Notes: a model not told the origin generated them from the letters alone. A stretch of DNA of 64,000 bases from Sphaerisporangium siamense (GCF_014205275.1 NZ_JACHND010000001.1:496001-560000); one strand, 5' to 3'. Positions 7,672 through 15,766 are shown, numbered from the stretch's first letter. A program made the numbers and translations.

Positions 7672-9134
7672 TAGTAAGCCCCTCCACCACGGGTGACGGC
7701 AGACCATGTCTTCCAGAGGATCTGCAGATCGAGGATCAGCGACCAATTCTCCACGTAGCGGAGATCCAGCCGGACGGATTCGTCCCAAGAAAGGTCGGAA
7801 CGACCGCTCACCTGCCAGAGGCCGGTCATGCCCGGCTTGACCACGAGCCTGCGCCGGACGTCCGTGCCGTACTGCGCCACCTCTTCCGGCAGCGGCGGAC
7901 GGGGCCCGACCAGCGACATCTCGCCGCGCAGCACGTTCAGGAGCTGCGGCAGCTCGTCCAGGGAGTACCGGCGCAGGAAGCCTCCCACGCGGGTGATCCT
8001 TGGATCGTTCCTGATCTTGAACAGCACTCCGTCGAACTCGTTGTCGTCAACGAGTTCGCGCTTGAGCTTCTCGGCGTCCCGCACCATCGTGCGGAACTTG
8101 AAGACCTGGAACTCGCGGCCGTCGCGGCCCACCCGGATCTGCTTGAACAGCGCCGGGCCCGGGCTGGTGACCCGGATCAGCGTCGCGATCACGAGCATGG
8201 GCAGCGCCAGCACGGTGAGCGCGGCCGTCGCCACGAGCCGGTCGAACAGGCTCTTGACGATCTGGCGCCCCCCGTCGAACTCCGGGTGCTCCACGTGCAG
8301 CAGAGGCATCCCGGCGACCGGGCGGATGCTCGTGCGCGGGCCCGCGACGTCCATGAGCGCCGGGGCGACGAACAGCTCGGTTCCCTTGGTCTCGATGCTC
8401 CAGGCCAGGCGGCGCAGCGCGGCGCCGTCCAGCTCGGGGCACGCGAGGACCGCCACCGCGTCGGCCGACACCTTGTCGGCGACGGTGGCCACGTCGGCGA
8501 AGTCCCCGAGGACGGGGATGCCGTCGATGTCCAGCCCGTTCCCGGGGAACTGCCCGGGGGGCAGGCACGCCGCGACGACCCGCATGCCGTGGTACGGCTG
8601 ACGCCGGAACTGCATGACCAGGTCGAGCACGGCGGTGCGGTGGCCCACGGCCACCACGCGCCGGAGATACTCTCCTTCCGATCTGCGCCGGTGCAGCCGC
8701 TTGCGCATGCGGAAGCGGAACACCAGCGTGAGGGCCGTCGCGAGCGGCAACATGGCCATCACGTAACTGCGCGCGAGGTCCACCTGGGTGGCGTAGGCGC
8801 CGATCGCCACGGCGGCGATCAGCCCAACCCCCCCGTCGAAGACCCCGCGGAACTCCTCACTGCCCTCGCCGTGGCTCTTCTCGCGGTAGACGCCGGCCAG
8901 TGCCAAGGCACCGGGCCAGGCCAGCGCGAGTCCGAACCCGAACAACAACTCCGACCATGGGATGAAGGCCCCCACCCAAAGCCTGAACCCCATCACGACC
9001 TCGCACGCGATCATGGCGCATGCCATGTCACCGGCGAGGAGAGCCCGCATATAGGAGCGCGTCCATATGCTCGACGCCGTCAGCGGGCCCGTGTCGAGAA
9101 GCGCGACGGAACGCTCCTGCAACCCCACCCTCAT
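7671..9134 (-). CDS. Polyprenyl-phosphate sugar-1-phosphate transferase (exopolysaccharide priming enzyme)
   Basis: The 487-residue protein has four to five N-terminal membrane helices, a central nucleotide-binding-like domain, another helix, and the C-terminal bacterial sugar transferase domain with KSLFDRLVA, SPGPALFKQIRVGRDGREF, KFRTM and SLDELPQLLNVLRGEMSLVG followed by PRPPLPEEV. It belongs to the WbaP/CpsE-type family, which starts a glycan by moving a hexose-1-phosphate to undecaprenyl or decaprenyl phosphate. I chose the ATG at 9134, because AGGGG lies 5 nt upstream and a membrane-protein N terminus follows; a longer frame to 9203 exists. It is the first gene of the operon. Confidence 0.92.
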   Translation of the reverse strand: MRVGLQERSVALLDTGPLTASSIWTRSYMRALLAGDMACAMIACEVVMGFRLWVGAFIPWSELLFGFGLALAWPGALALAGVYREKSHGEGSEEFRGVFDGGVGLIAAVAIGAYATQVDLARSYVMAMLPLATALTLVFRFRMRKRLHRRRSEGEYLRRVVAVGHRTAVLDLVMQFRRQPYHGMRVVAACLPPGQFPGNGLDIDGIPVLGDFADVATVADKVSADAVAVLACPELDGAALRRLAWSIETKGTELFVAPALMDVAGPRTSIRPVAGMPLLHVEHPEFDGGRQIVKSLFDRLVATAALTVLALPMLVIATLIRVTSPGPALFKQIRVGRDGREFQVFKFRTMVRDAEKLKRELVDDNEFDGVLFKIRNDPRITRVGGFLRRYSLDELPQLLNVLRGEMSLVGPRPPLPEEVAQYGTDVRRRLVVKPGMTGLWQVSGRSDLSWDESVRLDLRYVENWSLILDLQILWKTWSAVTRGGGAY

Positions 9135-9456
9135 GCTTACCCCTGCTCTGCTCCTGTCAGACCTAAGTACCAGACGGCCATCGCGTCCCTTTGGTTGACA
9201 CATGGCTCCGAAACATCAGGAGCGTGGGTACCCGTACAAATACTAAAGATCGTCAGTAACAAACGAAATAGGGGGGCATTGGCCACAATCGGCCTCACGC
9301 GGGTCTCGGCGACTCCCTTGACGGAACGGTCCAAACACATGTAGGCGGCCCCCCTGGCCGCGTTCCGTACATGTCCGACGGCACGCCGACGGCGTCCGGC
9401 CTGGTCACGGCCCTGATCGGCGCCGCCCGCGCCGATCCGCGACCGGGCCGGCGCTA
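9135..9456. other. Gene-poor 322-bp stretch between the exopolysaccharide operon and the insertion sequence
   Basis: This contains the likely promoter region of the minus-strand exopolysaccharide operon. A relatively AT-rich patch at about 9235-9265 includes a possible minus-strand -10 box TAGTAT (plus-strand 9240-9245), and a palindromic GGGTACCC sits at 9226-9233. I see no -35 box good enough to fix the promoter. The right-hand part may encode a 28-codon open frame that ends at the insertion site. Confidence 0.4.
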
Positions 9457-9457
9457 G
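9371..9457 (+). CDS. Short open frame ending exactly at the insertion target (possible gene remnant)
   Basis: An ATG at 9371 opens 28 codons (starting MSDGTPTASGLVTALIG) that end in the TAG of the CTAG flanking the insertion sequence. The frame is open further upstream without a start and uses GC-rich third positions, so it could be the 3' end of a decayed gene. No family recognised and no clear ribosome site, so it may be meaningless. Confidence 0.2.
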   Translation: MSDGTPTASGLVTALIGAARADPRPGRR

Positions 9458-10476
9458 GGCCTGTTTCGAAGTCCGCTGTGTGACGGCGTGTCATGTCCGG
9501 ACATGCAGTGAGGTCTCCGATAGAAGGTTGATCGACCAAGAAGAACCTTCACACCGGAGACCTCGTGGCCACCTTAGCGGTGACGAGGCGGTTTGACCTG
9601 ACCGATGCGCAATGGGCACGCCTGGAGCCGCTGCTGCCCGCGCCAAGGAGATCAGGACGGCCGTCGAAGTGGAGCAAGCGGCAGCTCATCGATGGGATCC
9701 GCTGGCGGGCACGGGTGGGAGCGCCCTGGCGGGATGTGCCGGAGTGTTACGGCTCCTGGCAGGCGGTGTACGGGTTGTTTCGCCGCTGGCAGCGTTCCGG
9801 CGCCTGGTACGGCATCGTGACCGGCCTGCAGGCGATGGCCGATGCCGCACAGCTGATCGGCTGGCAGGTCGGGGTGGACTCCACGATCGTGCGTGCGCAC
9901 CAGCACGCGGCCGGTGCTCGCAAGGATGCGACGTTGCAGGCCGAACCGCCTGGCGGGGTGCGGACCGAGCCGGCCGATCACGCTCTGGGGCGCTCGCGGG
10001 GCGGGTTGTCGACCAAGCTGCACCTGGCGTGTGAGCGGGGCCGAAGGTTGCTGTCGCTGGTGGTGACGGCCGGGCAACGCGGGGATGCACCGCAGTTCGA
10101 CGCGGTCATGGCCGGGATCGGCGTGTCCCGGCCGGGACCGGGGCGGCCTCGTACCCGGCCCGATGTGGTGCTGGCCGACAAGGCGTACTCATCGCGGGCG
10201 ATCCGTGCTCACTTGCGCCGGCGCCGGATCGGGTGCGTCATCCCTGAGCCTGCCGACCGGATCGCCGCCCGGCTGCGGCGCGGCAGCCGCGGCGGCCGTC
10301 CTCCACAGTTCGACCCGGCGCTCTACCGCGCCCGCCACGCCGTGGAATGCGGCATCAACCTGCTCAAACGCAACCGTGCCATCGCAACCAGGTACGACAA
10401 ACTCGCCGTCCGCTACGAGGCCACCGCCCACATCGCCGCCATCAACGACTGGCTCACCTGTCTTCGAAACACGCCC
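9457..10476 (+). mobile_element. IS5-family insertion sequence, about 1.02 kb, apparently intact
   Basis: One transposase gene is bounded by inverted repeats: left end gggcctgtttcgaag (9457-9471) and, as reverse complement, right end gggcgtgtttcgaag (10462-10476), 14 of 15 matching. Both ends abut CTAG (9454-9457 and 10476-10479), so the target duplication is either TA (2 bp) or CTAG (4 bp); the palindromic target makes this ambiguous. Such short TA-centred targets are known for IS5-family groups. The transposase is full length, so the copy may be active. Confidence 0.88.
9510..9564 (+). promoter_or_regulatory. Hairpin sequestering the transposase ribosome-binding site
   Basis: GAGGTCTCCG (9510-9519) pairs perfectly with CGGAGACCTC (9555-9564), and inside it GAAGGTT (9523-9529) pairs with AACCTTC (9544-9550), leaving a small internal loop and a 14-nt terminal loop. 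The right arm contains the likely ribosome site GGAGA directly before the GTG start at 9565. A transcript entering from outside would fold this stem and hide the site, as in other insertion sequences that insulate transposase from read-through. A 14-bp palindrome CATGTCCGGACATG lies just upstream (9492-9505). Confidence 0.6.
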
Positions 10477-10479
10477 TAG
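9565..10479 (+). CDS. IS5-family transposase (DDE type)
   Basis: The 304-residue transposase has an N-terminal DUF4096-like helix-turn-helix domain (FDLTDAQWARLEPLLP, RQLIDGIRWRARVGAPWRDVP) and a DDE_Tnp_1 catalytic domain. Likely catalytic residues are the Asp in VGVDSTIVRAHQH, the Asp in VVLADKAYSSRAIRAHL, and the Glu in RHAVECGINLLKRNRAIATRYD. There is no frameshift, so the enzyme should be functional. Its TAG stop (10477-10479) is not inside the element: the first two or three bases come from the target duplication, so the element depends on its TA-type target for a proper stop. Confidence 0.92.
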   Translation: MATLAVTRRFDLTDAQWARLEPLLPAPRRSGRPSKWSKRQLIDGIRWRARVGAPWRDVPECYGSWQAVYGLFRRWQRSGAWYGIVTGLQAMADAAQLIGWQVGVDSTIVRAHQHAAGARKDATLQAEPPGGVRTEPADHALGRSRGGLSTKLHLACERGRRLLSLVVTAGQRGDAPQFDAVMAGIGVSRPGPGRPRTRPDVVLADKAYSSRAIRAHLRRRRIGCVIPEPADRIAARLRRGSRGGRPPQFDPALYRARHAVECGINLLKRNRAIATRYDKLAVRYEATAHIAAINDWLTCLRNTP

Positions 10480-10844
10480 TCGTACTCCAGGTCGGGGAGC
10501 GGGGACGGCGGGTCGGGGCTGCGCCAGACGACCACGTAGCCGGCGCTCGCCGGCCGGGAGGCGTGCGCGGCCGTGAACGCGTCGCTCAGCCGTTCGAGGT
10601 CGAACTCCGGCAGGTAGCGCAGCCGGGCCAGGAACGTCGCGTCGGTCGCGGAGCGCGGCACCACGCAGCCCTCCCCGTCGCGGTCGAGCAGGACGATCAG
10701 GATGTCGGATTCGGTGACGCCGCCGACGCGGACCTCGACCACGTCCTCCCACGCGAGGGCCTCGACGCTGCCGTCGGCGTAGTGACGGGTGACGCCCTCT
10801 TCGGTGACGTACACGTAGGAGTCCGGCACTGAGTTGCCGTGCAT
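10476..10844 (-). CDS. Hypothetical 122-residue protein ending at the insertion site
   Basis: No family recognised. The sequence (DSYVYVTEEGVTRHYADG, EALAWEDVVEVRVGG, DILIVLLDRDGEGCVVPR) looks like a small mixed alpha/beta cytoplasmic protein without signal or membrane helix. Its TAG stop lies in the CTAG flanking the insertion sequence, so the insertion replaced only what lies after the gene. The ATG at 10844 is my choice; the ribosome site is weak and a frame to 10901 also exists. It follows the GntR gene on the same strand after 46 nt and may be read from that operon. Confidence 0.6.
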   Translation of the reverse strand: MHGNSVPDSYVYVTEEGVTRHYADGSVEALAWEDVVEVRVGGVTESDILIVLLDRDGEGCVVPRSATDATFLARLRYLPEFDLERLSDAFTAAHASRPASAGYVVVWRSPDPPSPLPDLEYD

Positions 10845-10890
10845 GGGCGCGATTGTGACGACTGACGAGCCGTCCCCGCAAGAGAAGCGG

Positions 10891-11508
10891 CTAAGGAGCA
10901 CCCCAGGAGTGATCGAGATGGGCCGCCATGGCCCGGCGTGCGGCCTCGGCGGGACCTGCGGCGATGGCGTCGAGCAGCGCCTGGTGCTCGGCGACCAGTT
11001 TCGCCCGCTCGTGGTAGACGCCGCGCAGTCGCACGAGGCCGAGGCGGATCTCGGCCGCCAGCGCGCCGTACAGCCGCTCCAGGCGCGGGCTGCCCACGGC
11101 GAGGATCAGCTCCTCGTGCAGCGCCACGTGCTCGGCGACGGCGTCCGCCCACGGCGCCTCGCCGGGCAGGGCCGCCATGCGCGCCAGGGCGGCGTAGGCG
11201 GGCTCCACCCGGCGGCCGGCCAGGCGGGTGGCCGCCAGGTCCTCCAGGGGGCGCCGGACGTCCATGAGGTCGGCCAGATCGGCCACGGTGACCTCGGGGA
11301 CGTAGGCGCTGCGGTTGCGCTCGCGCCGCAGCAGCCCCTCGTGGACGAGGACGGCCAGCGCCTCGCGGACGGTCGGCCGCGCCACCCCGTACAGACCGGA
11401 CAGTTCCTGCTCGGGCAGCGGCGTGCCGGGGGCGATCTCGCCGGAGAGCACGCGCCGGCGCAACGCGTCCGCGAGGGCGTCGACCGTCGAGACGGGGCGC
11501 AGTTTCAC
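10891..11508 (-). CDS. GntR-family transcriptional regulator with FCD domain
   Basis: The 205-residue regulator has an N-terminal winged helix (ALADALRRRVLSGEIAPGTP, LPEQELSGLYGVARPTVREAL) and an all-helical C-terminal FCD ligand domain (LMDVRRPLEDLAATRLA, HVALHEELILAVGSPRL, HQALLDAIAAG). The GTG start at 11508 lies in a GTGA overlap with the upstream exporter gene, so the two are co-translated. A perfect palindrome of the TNGTNNNACNA type, which FCD regulators commonly bind, lies just upstream of the exporter start, implying autoregulation. Confidence 0.88.
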   Translation of the reverse strand: MKLRPVSTVDALADALRRRVLSGEIAPGTPLPEQELSGLYGVARPTVREALAVLVHEGLLRRERNRSAYVPEVTVADLADLMDVRRPLEDLAATRLAGRRVEPAYAALARMAALPGEAPWADAVAEHVALHEELILAVGSPRLERLYGALAAEIRLGLVRLRGVYHERAKLVAEHQALLDAIAAGPAEAARRAMAAHLDHSWGAP

Positions 11509-12419
11509 GCCGACGATTGTGCCGTGACGGCGGACCCGGCGGGAGCGGGCCTGGCGGGTTCGGGCAGCGCCACGACGACCAGGGCGACGCCGAGCAGGGC
11601 CAGGCCCGCCCACGAGACGGCGCCGAGCCGCTCGTGCAGGATCAGCAGGCCGAGCAGGGCCGCCACGGCGGGCTCGGCGAGCGTCAGGGTCGCGGCCCTG
11701 GCGACCGGCGTGGCGCGCAGTCCCCTGCCGTACAGGACGGCGGCGAGCGCGGTCGTGGCGCAGCCGAGGTAGACGACGGTGAGCAGGGCGTGCGGGTCGC
11801 CGAGCCACGCCGTGCCCCGCCAGAGCAGGATCGGCGCCAGGAGCAGCCCCGCGCCGCCGAACAGCACGGCCATCACCCCGCCGGACGGCGCGCCGGCGCG
11901 GATCGCGCGCGAGGCGGCGACCGCGTAGAAGGCGTAGAGGAAGCCTCCGGTCAGGGCGAGCAGCACGCCGAGCGGGTCGGCGCCCACGGCGCGGCCCCCG
12001 AGGACGAGGGCGGCGCAGCCGGCGACCGCGGCGGCGGTGGCGAGGCTCCAGCGACGGCCGGGACGGGCGCGGTCGTACGCCCACGCCAGCAGGCCGGTGA
12101 AGACGGGAGCGCTGGCGATCGCCACCACGGTGCCGACGGCGACCCCGGTGCGGGAGACGGCGCCGAAGAAGCAGAGCTGGTAGGCCGCCGCGGCGACGGC
12201 GGAGACGGCCAGCGGCAGCCTGTGCCCGCCCGCGAACGCGCGGCGGACGGCGGGGGCGGTGGCCGTCGCGAGGACCAGGCCGCCGATGACGAGCCGGGCC
12301 GCCGCCAGCGCGACGGGGTCGCCGACGCCGGCCAGCGCGCCCGCCGTGCCGGCCGTGCCCCACAGGACGGCGGCGGCGACGACCGCGACCGGACCGGCGG
12401 CGCCAGGGAGGGATGGCAT
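11505..12419 (-). CDS. EamA/DMT-family transporter
   Basis: The 304-residue membrane protein has about ten helices in two EamA repeats (LWGTAGTAGALAGVGDPVAL; YLGCATTALAAVLYGRGL with AEPAVAALLGLLILHERLG). Family members export metabolites or drugs. I chose the ATG at 12419 because residues before it would carry the operator; a TTG at 12455 is also in frame. The gene is the first of a two- or three-gene unit with its GntR regulator. Substrate unknown; induction by a small acid sensed by the FCD regulator is inference. Confidence 0.85.
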   Translation of the reverse strand: MPSLPGAAGPVAVVAAAVLWGTAGTAGALAGVGDPVALAAARLVIGGLVLATATAPAVRRAFAGGHRLPLAVSAVAAAAYQLCFFGAVSRTGVAVGTVVAIASAPVFTGLLAWAYDRARPGRRWSLATAAAVAGCAALVLGGRAVGADPLGVLLALTGGFLYAFYAVAASRAIRAGAPSGGVMAVLFGGAGLLLAPILLWRGTAWLGDPHALLTVVYLGCATTALAAVLYGRGLRATPVARAATLTLAEPAVAALLGLLILHERLGAVSWAGLALLGVALVVVALPEPARPAPAGSAVTAQSSA

Positions 12420-12426
12420 GGCCAAG

Positions 12427-12439
12427 ATTGTCTGACAAT
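12427..12439. promoter_or_regulatory. Perfect 13-bp palindrome, probable GntR operator
   Basis: ATTGTCTGACAAT (one central base) lies 8 bp upstream of the exporter start codon and contains TTGTCTGACAA, an exact fit to TNGTNNNACNA known for FadR-type GntR proteins. A partly overlapping second symmetry, TCTGA-caa-TCAGA, adjoins it. A minus-strand CATACT (12445-12450) next to it could be the -10 box, so binding would block initiation. Confidence 0.65.
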
Positions 12440-12585
12440 CAGACAGTATGCGCAACCAACCCCCGTACCATCTCGGAAATAAGCCCTGATTCGTTAATAA
12501 ATGGATCTGTCTACACCGGACTCACGTTGGTACTGTTTCGCCACCGATTACCCCTGCGTAACGATGCGGTCCCCAGTGAGGTCTC

Positions 12586-14859
12586 ATGGGTGGGCGTAAG
12601 AGATCCATCAAGTTCAAGATCCTGGCCCTGGTTCTGGTTCCACTGATCTCCTTGATCGGGATCTGGGCGTTCGCGGCGACCCTCACGGTCCAGAGCGGTC
12701 TCGACCTCCTGCGCGTGCGGTCCGTCTACGACAACGTGATCACACCGGCCGGGCAGCTCTCGTCGCAGCTCCACCACGAGCGCTACGAGTCCCTGGCCTA
12801 CCTCGGCTCGCGTGCCGGCGATCGCACCGCCCTGGACGCCCAGCGCGCCAGGACCGACCAGGCCCGCGCCCTGCTGGAGCGGCGGGCGCTGGCCGAGGGC
12901 GTCCAGCGGGCCCAGGACATGCCGGTCTACCGGCGGGCGATCGAGCTGATCACCGTCACGCGGCGACTGCCCGACATCCGGGCCCGCGTCGACGCCCGGA
13001 CGTTCACGCCCCTGCTCACGCTCGACTCCTACGACCTGATCTCCGACGCCATCGGCCGGGTCTACGACAGCGTGCGCCTGGCGGGCGACCCGGAGCTCGG
13101 CCCGCCGACCCGGGCCGTCACGCTCATCGACCGCAGCCGCGACCTGATGTGGCAGCAGGCCGCCCTGATCGCGAGCGCCACCGGGACCGGCACGATGACC
13201 AGCGAGGAACGCGCCGCGTTCACGGCCATGGTCACCAAGCGGCGCCTGCTCTACGACATGGGCTTCCAGCTCCTGGACGACGAGCTGCGCCAGCCGTACC
13301 TCGTCCTGCAGAACTCCCCCGCGTACACCAAGTTCGTCTCGATCGAGGACCAGGTCGCGCAGGACGTCACGCCCGGCCGGCCGCTGCCCGCGGCCTCGGC
13401 GAACTGGGGGTCGAGCGTCAAGGCCATCACCGCCGTCTTCGACCGGCAGAACGGCGTGGCCGCCCGGCAGATCACCGACCGCGCCCGACCCCTGGCCGTG
13501 GCCATCCTGTGGCGGATCGGCGTCGCCGCGGCGCTCGGCCTGCTCGGCATCGGCGTCTCGCTGTGGGTCTGCTTCCGCTTCGGCCGGCGCCTCACCGCCG
13601 AGCTGGTGGACCTGCAGGGCGCGGCGCTCGAACTGGCCCACCGCAGGCTCCCGGGAATCGTGGGGCGGCTGCGCCAGGGCGAGGACGTGGACGTCCCGGC
13701 GGAGACCCCGCCGATCCCCTCGGGCACCACCGAGGAGATCGTCAGCCTCGGGCACGCGTTCACGTCCGTCCGGACGACCGCCGTGGAGGCCGCCGTCGGC
13801 CAGGCCGAGATACGCAAGGGCGTCTCCAAGGTGTTCCTCAACCTGGCCCGGCGCAACCAGTCGCTGCTGCACCGCCAGCTCTCGATGCTCGACGCCATCG
13901 AGCGCAAGGTCACCGACCCGGAGCTGCTGGAGAGCCTGTACGGCATCGACCACCTCACCACGCGCATGCGCCGGCACGCCGAGGGCCTGATCATCCTGTC
14001 CGGGGCCGTCCCCGGGCGCGGGTGGCGCACCCCGGTGCCGATGTTCGACGTCGTGCGCGCCGCGGTGGAGGAGGTCGAGGACTACCTGCGCGTCCACGTC
14101 GCCATGCCCGAGGAGACGGCGCTGAGCGGCAACGCCGCCACCGACGTCATCCACCTGCTCGCCGAGCTCGTGGAGAACGCCACGATCTTCTCGCCGCCGC
14201 ACACGTACATCGAGGTGCGCGGCGAGCGGGTGGCCCGCGGGTTCGCGATCGAGGTCGAGGACCGGGGGCTCGGCATGACCGTCGACGAGATGGAGCAGAT
14301 CAACGAGCGGCTGGCCCACCCGCCGGAGTTCGACCTCGCCGACAGCGACCGGCTCGGCCTGTTCGTCGTCGGCCGGCTGGCCGCCCGGCGCGGCCTCAAG
14401 GTGTCCCTGCGCGTCTCCCCGTACGGCGGCACGACGGCGATCGTCCTCATCCCCGAGGAGCTGGTCACCTCGGCCGGCGCCGCGCCGCGCGGCCGGTACC
14501 CGATGGAGCGGTTCCCATCGCTGGAGCCCGCGGACGGCCGGGCGGGCGGCGCGCCCGAGACCGGCATGGCGGTGGCGCGCGCCGGGGAAGGACGGGCGAG
14601 CGGGCCGGCCCCGGCGATGGGCGGCGGCGCTTCCGAGGGCCCGGCGCCCACGGCGGCCCCGCGCAAGGGCGGCGCGGGCCTCCCGCACCGCGTGCGGCAG
14701 GCGAACCTGGCCCCGCAGCTCCGCCAGGCCCCTGAACCGCCGGTCGACCTCGGCGGAGGCGCCCGCGAGGACGAAGGCGCCGGGCCTTCCCCTGACATGT
14801 TCTCCTCGTTCCGGGCAGGATGGCAGCGTGCGCGTGACGGAGAGGAGGACGGGACGTGA
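12586..14859 (+). CDS. Conservon-type sensor histidine-kinase-like protein (CvnA class)
   Basis: The 757-residue protein has a first membrane helix (ILALVLVPLISLIGIWAFAA), an extracellular nitrate/nitrite-sensor-like helical domain of about 290 residues, a second helix near residues 305-325 (ILWRIGVAAALGLLGIGVSL), a HAMP-like linker, and an ATPase domain with ELVENATIFSPP (N box) and EDRGLGM (G1). The usual phospho-acceptor His box is not obvious, as in other conservon kinases. The C-terminal tail ends in MFSSFRAGWQRARDGEEDG. In streptomycetes such proteins head four-gene conservons with a roadblock protein, DUF742 and a GTPase. Here only the DUF742 gene follows. Confidence 0.85.
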   Translation: MGGRKRSIKFKILALVLVPLISLIGIWAFAATLTVQSGLDLLRVRSVYDNVITPAGQLSSQLHHERYESLAYLGSRAGDRTALDAQRARTDQARALLERRALAEGVQRAQDMPVYRRAIELITVTRRLPDIRARVDARTFTPLLTLDSYDLISDAIGRVYDSVRLAGDPELGPPTRAVTLIDRSRDLMWQQAALIASATGTGTMTSEERAAFTAMVTKRRLLYDMGFQLLDDELRQPYLVLQNSPAYTKFVSIEDQVAQDVTPGRPLPAASANWGSSVKAITAVFDRQNGVAARQITDRARPLAVAILWRIGVAAALGLLGIGVSLWVCFRFGRRLTAELVDLQGAALELAHRRLPGIVGRLRQGEDVDVPAETPPIPSGTTEEIVSLGHAFTSVRTTAVEAAVGQAEIRKGVSKVFLNLARRNQSLLHRQLSMLDAIERKVTDPELLESLYGIDHLTTRMRRHAEGLIILSGAVPGRGWRTPVPMFDVVRAAVEEVEDYLRVHVAMPEETALSGNAATDVIHLLAELVENATIFSPPHTYIEVRGERVARGFAIEVEDRGLGMTVDEMEQINERLAHPPEFDLADSDRLGLFVVGRLAARRGLKVSLRVSPYGGTTAIVLIPEELVTSAGAAPRGRYPMERFPSLEPADGRAGGAPETGMAVARAGEGRASGPAPAMGGGASEGPAPTAAPRKGGAGLPHRVRQANLAPQLRQAPEPPVDLGGGAREDEGAGPSPDMFSSFRAGWQRARDGEEDGT

Positions 14860-15227
14860 ACGACGCCGGTGACCGGTGGCTCGACCAGGACGCCGGTCCC
14901 ATCATCCGCCCCTACACCGTCGCCCGCGGCCGCACCCGTCCCAGCGGGCCCGCCTTCGACATGGTGGCGATCGTCAGGGTCGTCCCCGGAGCGCCGCCGG
15001 TTCCCGGGCTGAGCCCCGAGCACCTGAACATCCTGCGCATGTGCGCCGAGCCCATGTCGGTGGTGGACCTGGCCTCCGAGAGCGGGCTCTCGCTCGGCGT
15101 GGTCCGCGTCCTGCTGGGCGACCTGCGCGACCAGAAGCTCGTCACCGTACGGCCCCCGGCCAGCGTGTCCCAGCTTCCCGAGGAACGCATCCTGCGCGAG
15201 GTGATCCAGGGCCTGCAGGCCCTCTGA
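14856..15227 (+). CDS. DUF742 protein (CvnC class)
   Basis: The 123-residue protein has the family pattern IIRPYTVARGRTRP near the N terminus, then NILRMCAEPMSVVDLASESG (winged-helix-like), LSLGVVRVLLGDLRDQKLV and a C-terminal helix. It is cytoplasmic and in conservons forms a membrane-associated complex with the kinase-like protein and a small GTPase. The GTG start overlaps the kinase stop by 4 nt. The roadblock gene normally between the two is missing and no GTPase gene follows; a strong terminator hairpin comes 31 nt after the stop. Confidence 0.88.
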   Translation: MNDAGDRWLDQDAGPIIRPYTVARGRTRPSGPAFDMVAIVRVVPGAPPVPGLSPEHLNILRMCAEPMSVVDLASESGLSLGVVRVLLGDLRDQKLVTVRPPASVSQLPEERILREVIQGLQAL

Positions 15228-15257
15228 CCCTCCCCGCGCGGCTCGGTCGATCACGGT

Positions 15258-15280
15258 CCCGCTCCGGCGACCGGAGCGGG
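15258..15280 (+). terminator. Terminator hairpin after the conservon genes
   Basis: A perfect 10-bp stem CCCGCTCCGG / CCGGAGCGGG with a CGA loop begins 31 nt after the DUF742 stop. It has no T tail, as is common in actinomycetes. Confidence 0.65.
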
Positions 15281-15427
15281 CACCTCCCCGGGTTCACCGT
15301 GGTGCCGCCATCGTGCCGTCATGTGGTCGTCACGGCCTCGTCATCACGTCCTGTGCGGGAAACGCTTTCCCACAGGGGTTCCCGGGTCATGGGCTCCCCT
15401 AGCGCGACGACCCCAGGGTAAAGAATC

Positions 15428-15454
15428 GGTACCCATTTGGGAGGAATGGGTACC
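15428..15454. promoter_or_regulatory. 8-bp inverted repeat GGTACCCA-N11-TGGGTACC upstream of the DUF5999 gene
   Basis: The arms (15428-15435 and 15447-15454) are exact reverse complements about 105 bp before the DUF5999 start. The centre-to-centre spacing of 19 bp is close to two helical turns, which suits a dimeric regulator. A related GGGTACCC occurs in the upstream region of the exopolysaccharide operon (9226-9233). The cognate protein is unknown. Confidence 0.45.
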
Positions 15455-15556
15455 TATGGGGGTAGTTATCCCGTTACTAGGTATGGGCGCGTCGGGAGAT
15501 GCTCGACGTGTTGGCAAAGAAAGCCACGCAGAGACCAACCGGATCAGGTACAAGCC

Positions 15557-15766
15557 ATGTGTCAACACCAACCTAAGTGCCCGTCCGCGGACGCCATCGA
15601 TCGCGAGGCCGCCGCGCTGGTCGCGTTCCACCCCGAGCAGGGGTGGGGGCTGCTGTGCAACGGCGTGGTGGTCTTCGACGACACCGGCGACCTGCTGCCC
15701 GACGGCCGCATCGTCCCCGTCCACCGATGTGTCTACGGACACGCGTCCGCCGGGCGGGCGGCATGA
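15557..15766 (+). CDS. DUF5999 family protein
   Basis: The 69-residue protein starts MCQHQPKCPSADAIDREAA and continues HPEQGWGLLCNGVVVFDDTG and LLPDGRIV, which matches the actinomycete DUF5999 family from memory. Conserved Cys residues (C2, C8 and a later CNG) suggest a metal site, an inference. It has no known function. The ATG at 15557 is chosen because family members begin MCQH. The stop overlaps the next start (ATGA), placing it in an operon with an anti-sigma-type ATPase. Confidence 0.82.
   Translation: MCQHQPKCPSADAIDREAAALVAFHPEQGWGLLCNGVVVFDDTGDLLPDGRIVPVHRCVYGHASAGRAA

Larger units (their letters stand above)
15228..15556. other. 329-bp intergenic region with terminator and inverted repeat
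   Basis: Downstream of the DUF742 gene lies a terminator hairpin, then a GC-poor stretch (15415-15500) with a long GGTACCCA/TGGGTACC inverted repeat that precedes the DUF5999 gene. I see no convincing protein gene; short frames in it lack ribosome sites. Confidence 0.5.
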
